The notes under the pieces were generated by a model. It saw only the letters and a program-made list of their open reading frames with translations. It was not told the DNA's origin and did no database searches. This document shows, piece after piece, positions 1 to 10,818 of a DNA stretch of 64,000 nt (position 1 is the first letter of the stretch; every line of letters starts with the position of its first letter). The DNA comes from Glycine soja (lineage: Eukaryota > Streptophyta > Magnoliopsida > Fabales > Fabaceae): NCBI RefSeq assembly GCF_004193775.1, contig NC_041010.1:40103562-40167561 (forward strand), given 5' to 3'. Made by a program: the position numbers and the translations under genes.

Positions 1-2514
1 ATCAGCAACTTGTTTCCCACTCTAAAGACATTTCATAATTTTTAAGAATTCGTTGGCCGATTTGTGTTTTATTCAAATTTTAATTTTAAAAGAACTTAAA
101 AGTTTAATAATATTCCAACTCACATTGATATGTTGTGACCAATAAAAAAAAAAGTCACATTAATATGTAACATTTAAGACTCTTTTATTTAAAGTTAAAT
201 AAAATAATTTTTAAATCATTAAATGAAATTGATGTATATTTAATTTTAACTAATGTAATTAAGAATTCGATTACTAAGTCCATGTATTTCAATACTTAAT
301 GGTTAGTTTTAGAGTTTAGTTTCCAACTAATGGATACTCAGATTTTTTTAAAAAATAACTATAAGTTTACATTAAAACATATATTTCATTAAGAATGACG
401 ATAATTAATTTTTCAATACCAAGATAAACACAACTTAGTAGAACTAGTATATAATGATTTATTAGGTTCAGATGGATTGCTCAATTCCTAGTTTTTTTAT
501 ATTGTCGTTTGTATCAATTATTATCTGCATCTGCAGTATTTTAAGACACCTTTTTTATGTCAAGCTACGCGACAAAAGAATAATAATAAAACCTTCGATT
601 CACATAAAATAAAGAAATAATAAGAAATTAGACTTAGAAGGCAAAGTTCCATACTTCCTTCCAGTAAAAAATTCACGGTATATATATCAAAACATTTTTT
701 TTAATATATGAATACCGTATGCACTCTGCAAGTATGCATTTAGCATGCTTCAGATGTCATATTATTACTATAATCTCATTAAAACAATGTCTTATTATAA
801 AACCAATCATTTACGTATGACAGCAGATAACGAATTTAACCTTAATCAATGCCCTCTAGCTGACCAATCTCAATCTTCATAACAGTAAAGTGCCGTGAAG
901 ACCCGGTTTCTAACTACATTATTTATTAACAGAAAGAGAATTATGCATCATAAAATGTTTTTATCACAGTAAATTTGCTTATTTTTGAAACAATTATCAT
1001 AGGCAGTGTTTGTGGAGGAATAAGTTTTTTCTTACTTGAAAATTAGATTTCTGGAAAAGTGGAATGAGTTTTTTTTTGGGAATTATAATTCTTAAAAATA
1101 TATTGGATTAGTAATATGTTTCCTAAAAATTAAAGATTAATGTAAAATACATAATTAAATTTTTTTTCTCCACTCAAAAAGTTGGATTTGTAGGATCATA
1201 ATTTCATGACAATCTTTTTTTATTAATTATATATCAAAATATAAGAATCATATTTTTTCAATCTAAGGTTTAAGTTTTATGAGAAAGTAAAAAAAAAAAT
1301 TATCTACAAAATATTCTCTAAAATAATTCAAATAATAATTTATAATTTAATACTATTATTTTTACATTAGTGGATAGAAGATAGACTCATTTATTAATTA
1401 ATTCATTTTCAAAAGTGGCTCATAAAAACACCCTTTTGTGGTAATTTTATTTTAAAATAATAATGACATGATAACTTTAGAAGAAAAAGAAGTACCAAAT
1501 TTTTTTGTTTTCATCAACGGGCTTGCGTGGAGCCATTTTCCCACTCTGTGACTGTCTGACCCGTGTGCTTTTGGAACAGGCTTTGCTTTGCTTCTTTGGC
1601 GCTCAGCAAACATTGTGTACTACCAAAGCCATTTGCTGCCATTTTTCACATCCATAATCTTTCAGTGATTTTCTTGTCTCAAAACAAAAACCCTTTGAAC
1701 AATACTGAGTAACAACACACACTGTTTTTTTTTGGAAGCTCAATGTTGCTACTATCTATCTACCCTTCTCACAATTACAAAGTCAATGCTCCCACTTAAC
1801 TGTTTTGTTTCTCCCATTTGGATCTGAGTCTCTTGCTTGCACCTCATTCCCTTGGATGAAGCTTCCCTAAACCTTCCTGGCTTCCTCACCATAAATGTAA
1901 CTTTTTTTCTTAATGTTTTCATGAGTTTCTCATCTGGGTTTGGGATTGGTGCTGCTGATAGTGATGAACAGTTGAAACAAAATCAAGGGTGAGTGTCATA
2001 AGTGTAGTATTAAACCGTCAATTCTGACTTCTTTTTGGGTTCAACTGTTGCATTTTTTACTTTTTTTTTGTTGTTGTGACTTTTGAAGATGAAAACTGAG
2101 GATGGGGAATGTTTGGTTTCATCATCAACTCTAAGAACAAAAAATAAAAGTGTGTATTTTTTTTATTAATCCAGAGAAGAAAAAATGGACTCTGATTCAC
2201 AAAAATATTTCAGCTTGTCAATGGATTCTTGAAAATTATGATTGTGTGATTAAAGTTGAAACTTTTGGCATCATTTCAAAGTTGGGCTCTTTCTGATTTC
2301 GGTGGAGACTAACTTACAGATCTCAAACTCTCTCTCTGTACTTGCTTCAGGAATCCAATTGGAAAAAACATGTGCAAATAGTTTAATTTTCAATATTCGA
2401 GTGTGCTAATGATCGAGACTTTTTGTTTGTTTCTATGTTGATCTACCTGCTTTGTTTTGCTAGAATTGTTGTTTTGATGAGGTCTAATTAATTAATTAAT
2501 TGCACATGTTTCAG
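1..2514. other. AT-rich upstream region and putative 5' leader of the DUF4378 gene
   Basis: The first 1.5 kb is AT-rich and shows no coding potential that I can support. From about 1500 the composition becomes less AT-rich and pyrimidine-rich, as in a promoter and 5' untranslated leader. A good donor (AAGG|GTGAGT) lies near 1989, an acceptor (TTTCAG) ends at 2514, and a second donor (CCAT|GTAAGT) lies at 2584/2585. These fit noncoding leader exons ending at about 1989 and spanning 2515-2584, upstream of the coding exon. No transcript evidence is available, so the leader structure is inferred from splice signals only. Confidence 0.45.
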
Positions 2515-2701
2515 TGGGACAACAAACAAGCCTTATTTTTTGTCTGATGTAGACAAACTGTGAGATCCAAGAGGACAAGACCATGTAAGTATTCTGTGAG
2601 ATTTTAATAACAATTGGCATTTGTTTTGGTTGTTAGAATATTACTAGCCTCCCAGCTTGTTGATGAAATTCCTGTGACAGAGTATCCCCCTCAAGACAGT
2701 C

Positions 2702-5700
2702 ATGTATAGACCATTCATGACATGTGATGATCCAAAGGGGGTTGTTGAGTGTGGGGCAATAAGGAAATACAGGACCAGTTCTCAGAAAATGAAGGAAAAG
2801 ACAAAAAATAGGAGGCCGGCCGAGACGTCCTTGGCAAACAAACAAGACAAAGAAGAGAAGGTTTCAAAAGGATCCACAGAAAGGTCTTTTGATCCATCAT
2901 CGTTGCAGCTCATGGAGGTATCCAGAGGGGCTCAAAGGTTGAACAACATGATTCATTCATGGTCTAGGGGTCTTAGGTATGATGAAAGGTCTGAAGATAT
3001 AGCAAAAGATTTGCTAAAAGGGGCTCTTGACCTGCAAGAGTCTCTACTAATGCTTCGCAAGGTGCAAGAGGCTTCACAACACATGGCTAGTTTGAAAAGA
3101 AGACAAAATGAGAAATCTGAAAGAGGCAGATTTGATGCAAAGGTGATTGATGGAACTGCACATTGTGATCATTTTGGTGAACAGAGTTATCCAATGAGGT
3201 TCCAAAGACGTTGGCCTTCAGCTGATGGTTCTTCAAGTAGTTGCAACGAGGAGCTTAAGAAAGTGATTAAAGAGAGCCTGGTTAGGCAAAATTTGTTCAC
3301 AACCACTGAAGGGTTGGATTCAGCATCCACATTCCGCTCTACAAACTCAAGCCAGTCTTCTGTGGCTTGGAATGATAGGCTTTCTGATTCTTCTTTCTCA
3401 CCAACAACTTCAAGGAGAGAAAGAGGATCCAATCTGGTTGCCAAGCTGATGGGTTTGGAAGAAGCCTCTTCAAGATCATTTCCAGCTGTTATACAGAAAC
3501 AGTTGGAGAGTCCAATGATTCTGAATCAGAAGAGGCCTGTATTTGACATAGATATGCCTAAGGTAAGAAAAAATGTTGAGACGGTTAATCTAGAACATAA
3601 GATGACCTTGAAGGAAATTCTTGAGACTACTCATTTCAATGGAGTTTTAAAGAGTCCTGTCAGAGAGCCTAAGGTTCAGGTCCATCATTCCATTGATCCA
3701 CATTACAAACATTTTGGCAATTTACCTCCCATTGTACTTATGAAACCTCGGTGTACTCCATATCGAGAATGTGCAAAAAGTTATGAGCATGTTGTTCCTC
3801 CAGAAGAGTTATCCCTTAGAAATCTAAAAGCAAAATTTCTCCCTTCCAAAGTATTCCAACACAGAGAAGGCTCAACCACCAACATGGGAAAGAAAATGGA
3901 AGAATATGTATCCAAAAGGCTTGCCAAAGAGGAAAGAGCTAACCTCCTCAGAGAGGGTGTGGAGCTGAAGGAAAAAGAAATCAAGCCTGTTGAAAATGAG
4001 AAGGCTCCAGGAGGTAAGTTAAAACCGCAAAGTCATGTCAGTCAGAAATCACAGGTAAATGAAACCGTTGATAAAAAAGCTAAGGTAAAGACCATTACAA
4101 GTAGAAAGCTATCAGAAAAGGAGGTTTCAAAACCCAAACAACAACAACAACAACAAAGCCTTATCCCACTAGGTGAGGTTCCAAAACCCAAAGTTGTGAA
4201 GAAATCTCAAGATAAAGGAGAAATTAGCTCAACAAGTACAAAGTTGAGGAAGCCACAAAGTGGGTCCAGAATTGACAAAAATGAGATTCCCAGCAGAAAG
4301 AGCACTGCTTCAAATTCAAACACCATCTCAAAACCAAAGAGTAAAAAAAACAGTAATACCAATTCCAAGGAGCAGAAAAAGAATCAGATGAAGAAGCAAA
4401 GGCCTGCTGTTGCGGAGCCTGAAGCAGCTAAACCAGTTGTAAGTTTACTTTTGCTCTCATTTTTTGTCTCTTGTGAATGTAACAGTATTGAACTATCTGT
4501 AAGAAAATTGAGTTTGTTTTAGTAATCCATGAATGAAGGCCTTAAATCTGAATTTTAATTCATTATTCTTCTGAACAGGATGAACAGTTAAGAGCAGAAG
4601 AAGCAAATAGTCTTGATGTTTCTTGTAAAGATGATTGCCCTGAGATTAGAATAATCACTACAACAACATATGATCTTTCGGTGGAGCATGAAGAAGTAGA
4701 TGCATATGCAAATAAGATTAGAGGTAAGTTTCTCTCAAGTTAGCATCAGTAGTGCCACATATTAAATGATTAAATGATTACATGATGAAAGGTTATGCAT
4801 GTAATATTTTTGGGAAAAAAAAGTATGGATATAACAGCTCATATATATAGAGAAAATAGTCTATAGTCTATACATTGATGGTAAGTCTATTGGCTTGTAC
4901 GATAACTACCTTAAAAGTCGTACCTACCATGATTTCTATAGTGTAAATTTTTTTACACTGAGAGTGCATGAATATAAAACTCATCTAAATCATAAGTTTC
5001 TTCATGAGTCATGACATAGCAGGTATATTTTTACATAACTTATATATCTTCCTTTTTGATATATTGCAGAAATTTGTGAGCTAAGCCAGAGTTCTTCAAG
5101 TGATGATATTTTGATGCTTAAGTCTGAACATGAAAATGATGCTATCCCTGCTGAGGAAGCTCATAGCATCACCAATATCAGTTTCAGTGAAACTGATCGT
5201 GAGCCCGACAAAGACAGTTCTGAGCTGAAATATTTGCTTCTAACTAGTCAATCATTTATTGAACATGCAGAGGAGCTCCTCAATCTTGATGTTGACTGTC
5301 CCAAGATCCTACCAAGAAGTGAAACTAAGGAAATAGCCAATCTCAAACTTTATTTAGATTGTGCAAATGAACTCACTGAGCGAAAAAGCCTTCAGGGGAC
5401 ACAAGCAGTTCACCCTTTTTTGCTAACTTGTGCAGGTCATTCAAGATATCACATCTCTTTAGGGAGGTTGGTTGATGAAGTCTATAGTGCCATTGAGCAT
5501 CTAACATCTTACAGTGAAAAACTAGCTTCAGATAATATCTATGCAATGATGGAGAGAGATATAAAGAGCAACAATGGACTGATAAATGGAATATGGAACT
5601 GGGGTTGGAGGCATGGATTTTCTGCAGATGAAGCTGAGCAAGTTGTCAATGAAGTAGAGAACCTAGTTTTAGGTGAATTGATTGAGGAGGTAATTGTAAA

Positions 5701-5707
5701 TTTATGA
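2702..5707 (+). CDS. TRM/LONGIFOLIA-like protein with VARLMGL motif and C-terminal DUF4378 domain
   Basis: Coding exons 2702-4438, 4579-4723 and 5070-5707 join in phase (0, then 1) to about 839 residues. Residues 245-253 read LVAKLMGLE, the DUF3741-associated motif of TON1-recruiting-motif (TRM)/LONGIFOLIA-like proteins. The last ~140 residues (SLGRLVDEVYSAIEHL through GWRHGF to LVLGELIEEV) match the DUF4378 pattern that ends these proteins. The middle is long, Lys/Ser-rich and probably disordered, with a short poly-Gln run encoded near 4138-4156. Known family members bind microtubules or recruit the TON1-TRM-PP2A complex that orients cortical arrays; that role is inferred here. The start at 2702 is the first ATG after the likely acceptor at 2680, and an upstream in-frame stop lies at 2675-2677. 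If intron 1 were retained, the product would end at 4522. Confidence 0.85.
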
Positions 5708-7512
5708 TTACATATTTTGAGACCATGTATACTGCCTTTAGATATCAGCATCTTCACCTTGTATATAAGGACTCATTCAATTGATACAAGAAAGAAGAGT
5801 TGAACCCCTTGGCTGCAGAAGTTGCATAATTTTGCTATGAATAGCTTTTGTCTTAGAATAGTATAATGATACTTATACCATTGGATTATCTATAATGCAC
5901 ATGCTAATTTCAAGCTATAGGAAAATGTGGAAAAGAGATGGAATTATAGGCATGCAACTTTAACCAATTACTATTTTCTAGGGCCATGATGCGTTTGGTC
6001 TTTGGTTCTAACCCGAACTGAAACTATTTTAAAAAATCACGATGCATGAAGATAAAAGATAGAGCTTTTGAATGCCTATATATTATTACCCATTAAAAAA
6101 TATGGGTTGATTGGTATATTGAATTTTGATTTTTTTTTGTCAGTCAGATTAGATCCGAATCAATTAATTAGTATAAATAACTACTTTTTAAAACATTTAA
6201 ATATAAACCATTTTTCTTTTAATTACTTTAATGGTTTTAGAGTAAATTATCTTAAGCCCATAACCTGGACCCTCTCACGCAAGAATTTGGTCTTAAATGT
6301 CTCATCATCCTAAAATTCTCAAAAATCGGACCTTGGACCCAATCTCATATTCAACGTGTAGCCTAAACCAATAAGCATGGCAATTGATTTATTTTTTCAA
6401 CAAAAAGTCATTGATTTTAATTTTTATAAATTTTAGTCTCTAACTTTTGAGTGATTGCATGACAAGTCAATATACCAGTATTTACACAAAAAAATGTCCC
6501 TGTGAAAGAAATAACATAAGAGGTGTCAATATTAATTGTATACCATATTACATCACTATTTTTTGCTTCATAAGAATTAAACAAGATAAAAGGAGAGTTT
6601 ACAACACTTACATCTCCTTCTCTTGTTCAGCTCTTGTTCAGCTAACTGAACTAATTTCCCTTGATATTAAATAGTGATATGAATTGTTTTTGAAAATTTT
6701 AATGATAATTAAAGTTGACTTTTCAGTAAAATTTTGTGGTAAATAAAAGTCTTGAAAAATAAAAATAATTTGAATCATATAAACAAAAACTTAAAATATA
6801 TTTAATAAGAAATTTATTATTTGAAAAAACATGTCTAAAGAATATAAAAGAAAATGTTATTTCTTTGTGTCATAATTTATTGATTATTGTAAATCTAACA
6901 TATAATTTATAAGTGTTTCACAAATAAGATTTGTTAGAGGAGCTAGTAGTTGTTGTATATAGGTCACTGGGTTAATAGCCTGTGTTTTTTTATTTTAGTA
7001 ATTCTTGGATTTCATTCCAGCTTTTTATTTATACTGTAATTTGTGCTTTACCATTATTAATGGAATTTGTTCCTCTGCAAAATGTGTTTAACACTCACTC
7101 CTCTTAGGACTAATAAAGACTCTTGCAATCTCAGGATGACTACTACAGTACTACTACTACTACCAAACATCATCATTATTATTGAGTAAACATGATATTA
7201 CAACCAACAAAACAGTATTGTGTGCATAGCAAGGTTCAGGATTCTCTGCAATCGTGATACTCACCATTCAAAATTTTGATTTTAAGATGAAATATGAAAG
7301 AATTATATGCAACAAATTTTCCTGAGAATTGGACGATGACCGCATGATGTGCAATTTAAAATACAACTGCACCTGATCCCATTCAGTCCAGTCCAAGCAA
7401 AGCCAACTTACGTAATACATTTGTCCATACACATCTTTAGCAAGGTTGAAAAATAGAATCTTAAAAGCAAGCAAATTTACAAAAAAAATAAATGAAAAAT
7501 TATAGTACTAAA
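5708..7512. other. Convergent intergenic region, no gene seen
   Basis: This AT-rich spacer separates the 3' ends of the DUF4378 gene (+) and AUG1 (-). It should hold both 3' untranslated regions. The short open frames in it have no recognisable content and AT-rich codon use. No transposon termini or structured RNA were identified. Confidence 0.5.
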
Positions 7513-9766
7513 TCACTCAGAACTAGCAAGAGCTGACTGCAATACATCTTCAAGATACTTCTCAGCATCGGCATACTGCCTTTTCTTATCCTCAATTGCT
7601 AAGGCAGCCAAAGCTTTATCCTGGACAATCCCAATCAACAGAAATGTAAGAATTAACACAACATAGTTTTAAAAACAGTCAAGAATTATAACAAACAGAA
7701 AGCATGTAAACATGAAATACCGGAGGCAAATCTTGGTAACTCCTCAGAGTATCAAGGATGGGCTTAGTTTTCTTCTCTAGCTCCTTTCTATGCTCGGCCA
7801 TTTCAACCAAAATCCCATGGCTAACCTCTGGGTTATAACCTGAACGATCCAGCATTCTCTGCACCAAAGGTTATTCAACATGTAAAAAGATAACAATCAG
7901 AAGTATAAAAAATGCATGATACAATAGCATAAAGAGTACAACAATTCAGTATTATTTATTAATTTATTAATGGTGGCAGGGGCACATGGCAGTGAGCCAA
8001 AAATCTGTCATAAATATCCTAGACTGCAGCATATGACAAAATGAGAATGTTAAGATTGATGTGTGGTCATACAAGAAAAGATAAAATACAAAATGGCGTT
8101 ATACGAGAGAAGATTAGTGTAGCACCCATTGAGGAAAAGATGACTGAAAATTGGTTAAGGTGGTTTGGGCATGTACAAAGAAGCCCCAAGAGGCACTAGT
8201 TAGAAGAGTATATTACATGATTTTTAGCACAAGAAAAAGGAGACCGAAAAGTACATTGGAGGAAATCATCAAGGGAGATAAAAAAAGGGATAAATATCAG
8301 AAGAAATGAAATTTGATCAAAAGTACACAAACTAACAAATCACAAACTTAAGGGATAATATCATATTATCATAAGCATCATAGCATAAAAGAGGTTTAAT
8401 GGGTATGGGATTATTCGCTTTTCCCTCAATGACTAAAGTTTTCTTTCTGGTTGTTCTCATTCCCATCCTTTTCTTTTTTCTATCTATATCTCTTGTGCGC
8501 TAAAGATAAATCTCACCTCGAAGATCAAATTTCTCAAGCATCCCTCCACAAGAAAAAAGAAAAAAAAAGACACCATACCTTGTAGTTGTCACATTGCTGG
8601 TTGTACTGTCTTTCTTTTGCAGCCATTACTTGTAAGTTTGTCTCCCAGCTTTCCTTCTGAGCCTCACATGGGGCAACCTCGTCTTCTAACTGAGCAAGTG
8701 TTCTGTTTAAAAATTACTTCATGTAAACTTAGCAAAATAACTGATAACAAGAGAGTGTATTGTGCCAAAAAGCTGAATATACTATCTAAGGAGACATCAT
8801 GTGATGCAGCTGCAACAACTAAGTTGAGGTGTGTGCAACAACCGCATTAGGTCGTGATTGCCACAATGCAATCAAAACTTGCAAGGCAACTGGAGTGTAA
8901 AACACACAATGAATGCATAAAAGCACCCAATTGCAAAGTTTTAAATTGCAGTTTGCAATACTGCAGTTTTGGATGCTTCCACAACAACACCACACCTGCA
9001 ATTATATACCTACAATTTTCTGCAATTTTGACAATTGAAATTTAAAACCCTGTTTAAGTTAAATCATTTGAAAATTTACCTTTTTAAATAGGTTAGCCTG
9101 GCTATGGCCTTTCTGGTGTAATCAAGTAGAAGCTTGGATTCCTTGTTCACTTCAGCCCTTTTTTCCTCAACTTCAGTCTTCCTCAAGGAAATATCACCCA
9201 TTGCTACAAGAAAGCTAAACACAGATTCCAGGGTGAGTTCAATATTCAAACTTCAAATATTGATGCAGAAACCAAAGCAAAACAAGAATGGTGAAAGCAA
9301 ACAAAACACACCTACTCATTTCAGTATCTCTTATATTCAACAAGTTGGCGACATTCGCAAGAACTTGTGCCGATGTAACCACATTGGAGGGCAAGCTCTC
9401 CTGCGCCAATCCCAGATTCTCCAAAATCTCCCTAATCCTCGCAGCTGCAATACCATTTTCATTTTTTTGGTACAGAATTTGAAATCCAAGTAAAATTGCA
9501 TCGTGATCAAGCAATAATGGCTATGCTCAAATACCCTAACCCTAACCCTAACCTTGGGATCGGTACTCGGAGGACTTGAGGCGGAAATCGCGAGCGACGA
9601 GGCGCGCGGCTTCGTCTTTGGCTTTGGAGAGAGTCATGAGATGGTTCAAATGTTTGACGCTGCGCGGCGTGTATTCGAATTCAGGAACGGATTTACCCGC
9701 GCCTTCGAACGTCTTCGCCAGCCACTCCTTCACTTCTGCCATAGCCTCTTTCTCACCGCCACTCAT
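7513..9766 (-). CDS. AUG1: AUGMIN subunit 1 (HAUS1 homologue)
   Basis: Six coding exons (in gene order 9766-9553, 9444-9312, 9214-9080, 8702-8579, 7858-7721, 7620-7513) join in phase to 283 residues. The order of motifs matches plant AUG1: [12 protein letters not shown] near the N terminus, [72 protein letters not shown] and a C-terminal AIEDKKRQ coiled-coil segment. Augmin is the eight-subunit complex that recruits gamma-tubulin to existing microtubules for branching nucleation in spindle and phragmoplast; subunit 1 is mostly coiled coil. I chose the ATG at 9766 because the in-frame codon upstream at 9781 is TTG, not ATG. The donor of intron 1 lies inside a telomere-like repeat, and intron 4 contains a LINE remnant on the opposite strand. 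Confidence 0.93.
8041..8290 (+). mobile_element. LINE (non-LTR retrotransposon) ORF2 C-terminal remnant
   Basis: Inside AUG1 intron 4, on the opposite strand, 8041-8196 reads openly with motifs [29 protein letters not shown] and [11 protein letters not shown]. These are typical of the region downstream of the reverse transcriptase in plant LINEs. The frame ends at a stop at 8197-8199. A neighbouring frame continues the match (EALVRRV, then GRRRP-like), which indicates a frameshift. Only the 3' end of an element remains, so it is inactive. Its exact borders and target duplication were not resolved. Confidence 0.75.
9534..9553. repeat. Telomere-like (CCCTAA)3 tract at the AUG1 intron 1 donor
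   Basis: Three perfect CCCTAA units plus CC occupy 9534-9553. On the minus strand the AUG1 exon 1 donor reads CAAG|GTTAGGG, so the GT of the donor is the start of the repeat. The unit is six bases, not the seven-base CCCTAAA typical of plant telomeres. It could be an interstitial telomeric insertion or a telo-box-like element near the promoter. Confidence 0.7.
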
Positions 9767-10818
9767 TCTTCTTCGAATCAAACTATTTCAGATCAAATCG
9801 AATCCTTCGTCTCAAAGGAACCAAACAACGAATAAAACAAACGTTACCTGCTTCTTCTAAATCTGCATCAATGATCAAAAGTTTCTACTTTCCTTGCTTC
9901 AGTCGCGCGTTATGGTGAACAAAACCTCCATTTTTGAATTTTTATTCAAGGACTAAATATCCAAATTCTCCCTTCAATTTGTCATTAATTGTTATTGTTA
10001 AAAGAATTTGTTTTTTTTTTTCACTCAGTTTAATCCCTCCGATAAGTTACGTTAGGGATTATAACAATAATATAACAAGACAATTATTTGAAATTTAATA
10101 TATGATGGATGATACATCATTTATACATAATGTTTTATATATTAAATATTTTTTAAAAAATTACCTTTTTCGTATGTGGTCTCTAAAAAATGTACTAAAA
10201 CATAACTACAATTTTTTTTAAAAAAAAAAAGAGAAAAAAATATTATATTTTGATTTTAAAAATTTAATCATTTATAATGTCGTGTTAATTTCAAGTTGTT
10301 ATAAACACATAAAATAAAGAGGACAAAATTGAAAATGGTCATACTATAGAAATTAAATTGAAATTCTTTTTTTTAATCGATAGAAATTAAAAATGATATC
10401 AAAGATGTATAAAATTTACAATCAATCAATTGAACTAAAACTTTTTGATAAATTGAAATTCTTCATGATAAAATTTAAATTAAAAATATGTATTATAGTA
10501 TTATTTCTAGAAATTAACCAAACAACTTGAATCACTGTTGTTCACATCAAATTTCTATGGCAAATAGGACAAAACAGATTATAATTTATTTATAATAAAA
10601 AAAGACTAATTTAAACGAGTATGATTTGTATACATAGAGTCATAGACTGGAATATTCAAAGACAGGTAGACTTAAAACATATTTGAAACAAATAAAATTA
10701 TATAAAAAAATAGAGAAAAGAGGAAGGCGAAGACCGCAAAGAAAGAATAGTTTTCAGGAGCAGAAAGAGGTTTTCCGTCGTTTCGCGTTTTGCGTTTTGC
10801 GTTTTGAGTTCCGAAACG
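9767..10818. promoter_or_regulatory. Divergent intergenic region between AUG1 and the COV-like gene
   Basis: About 1.05 kb separates the two divergent start codons, so it should carry both promoters. Most of it is AT-rich. A TATA-type box (TATAAAAAAA, 10701-10710) lies about 110 bases before the COV-like ATG at 10819, a fitting distance for the core promoter plus a short leader. Just before the ATG, a CGTTTTGCGTTTTG stretch at about 10785-10805 is a short imperfect repeat. No other gene is seen. Confidence 0.45.
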
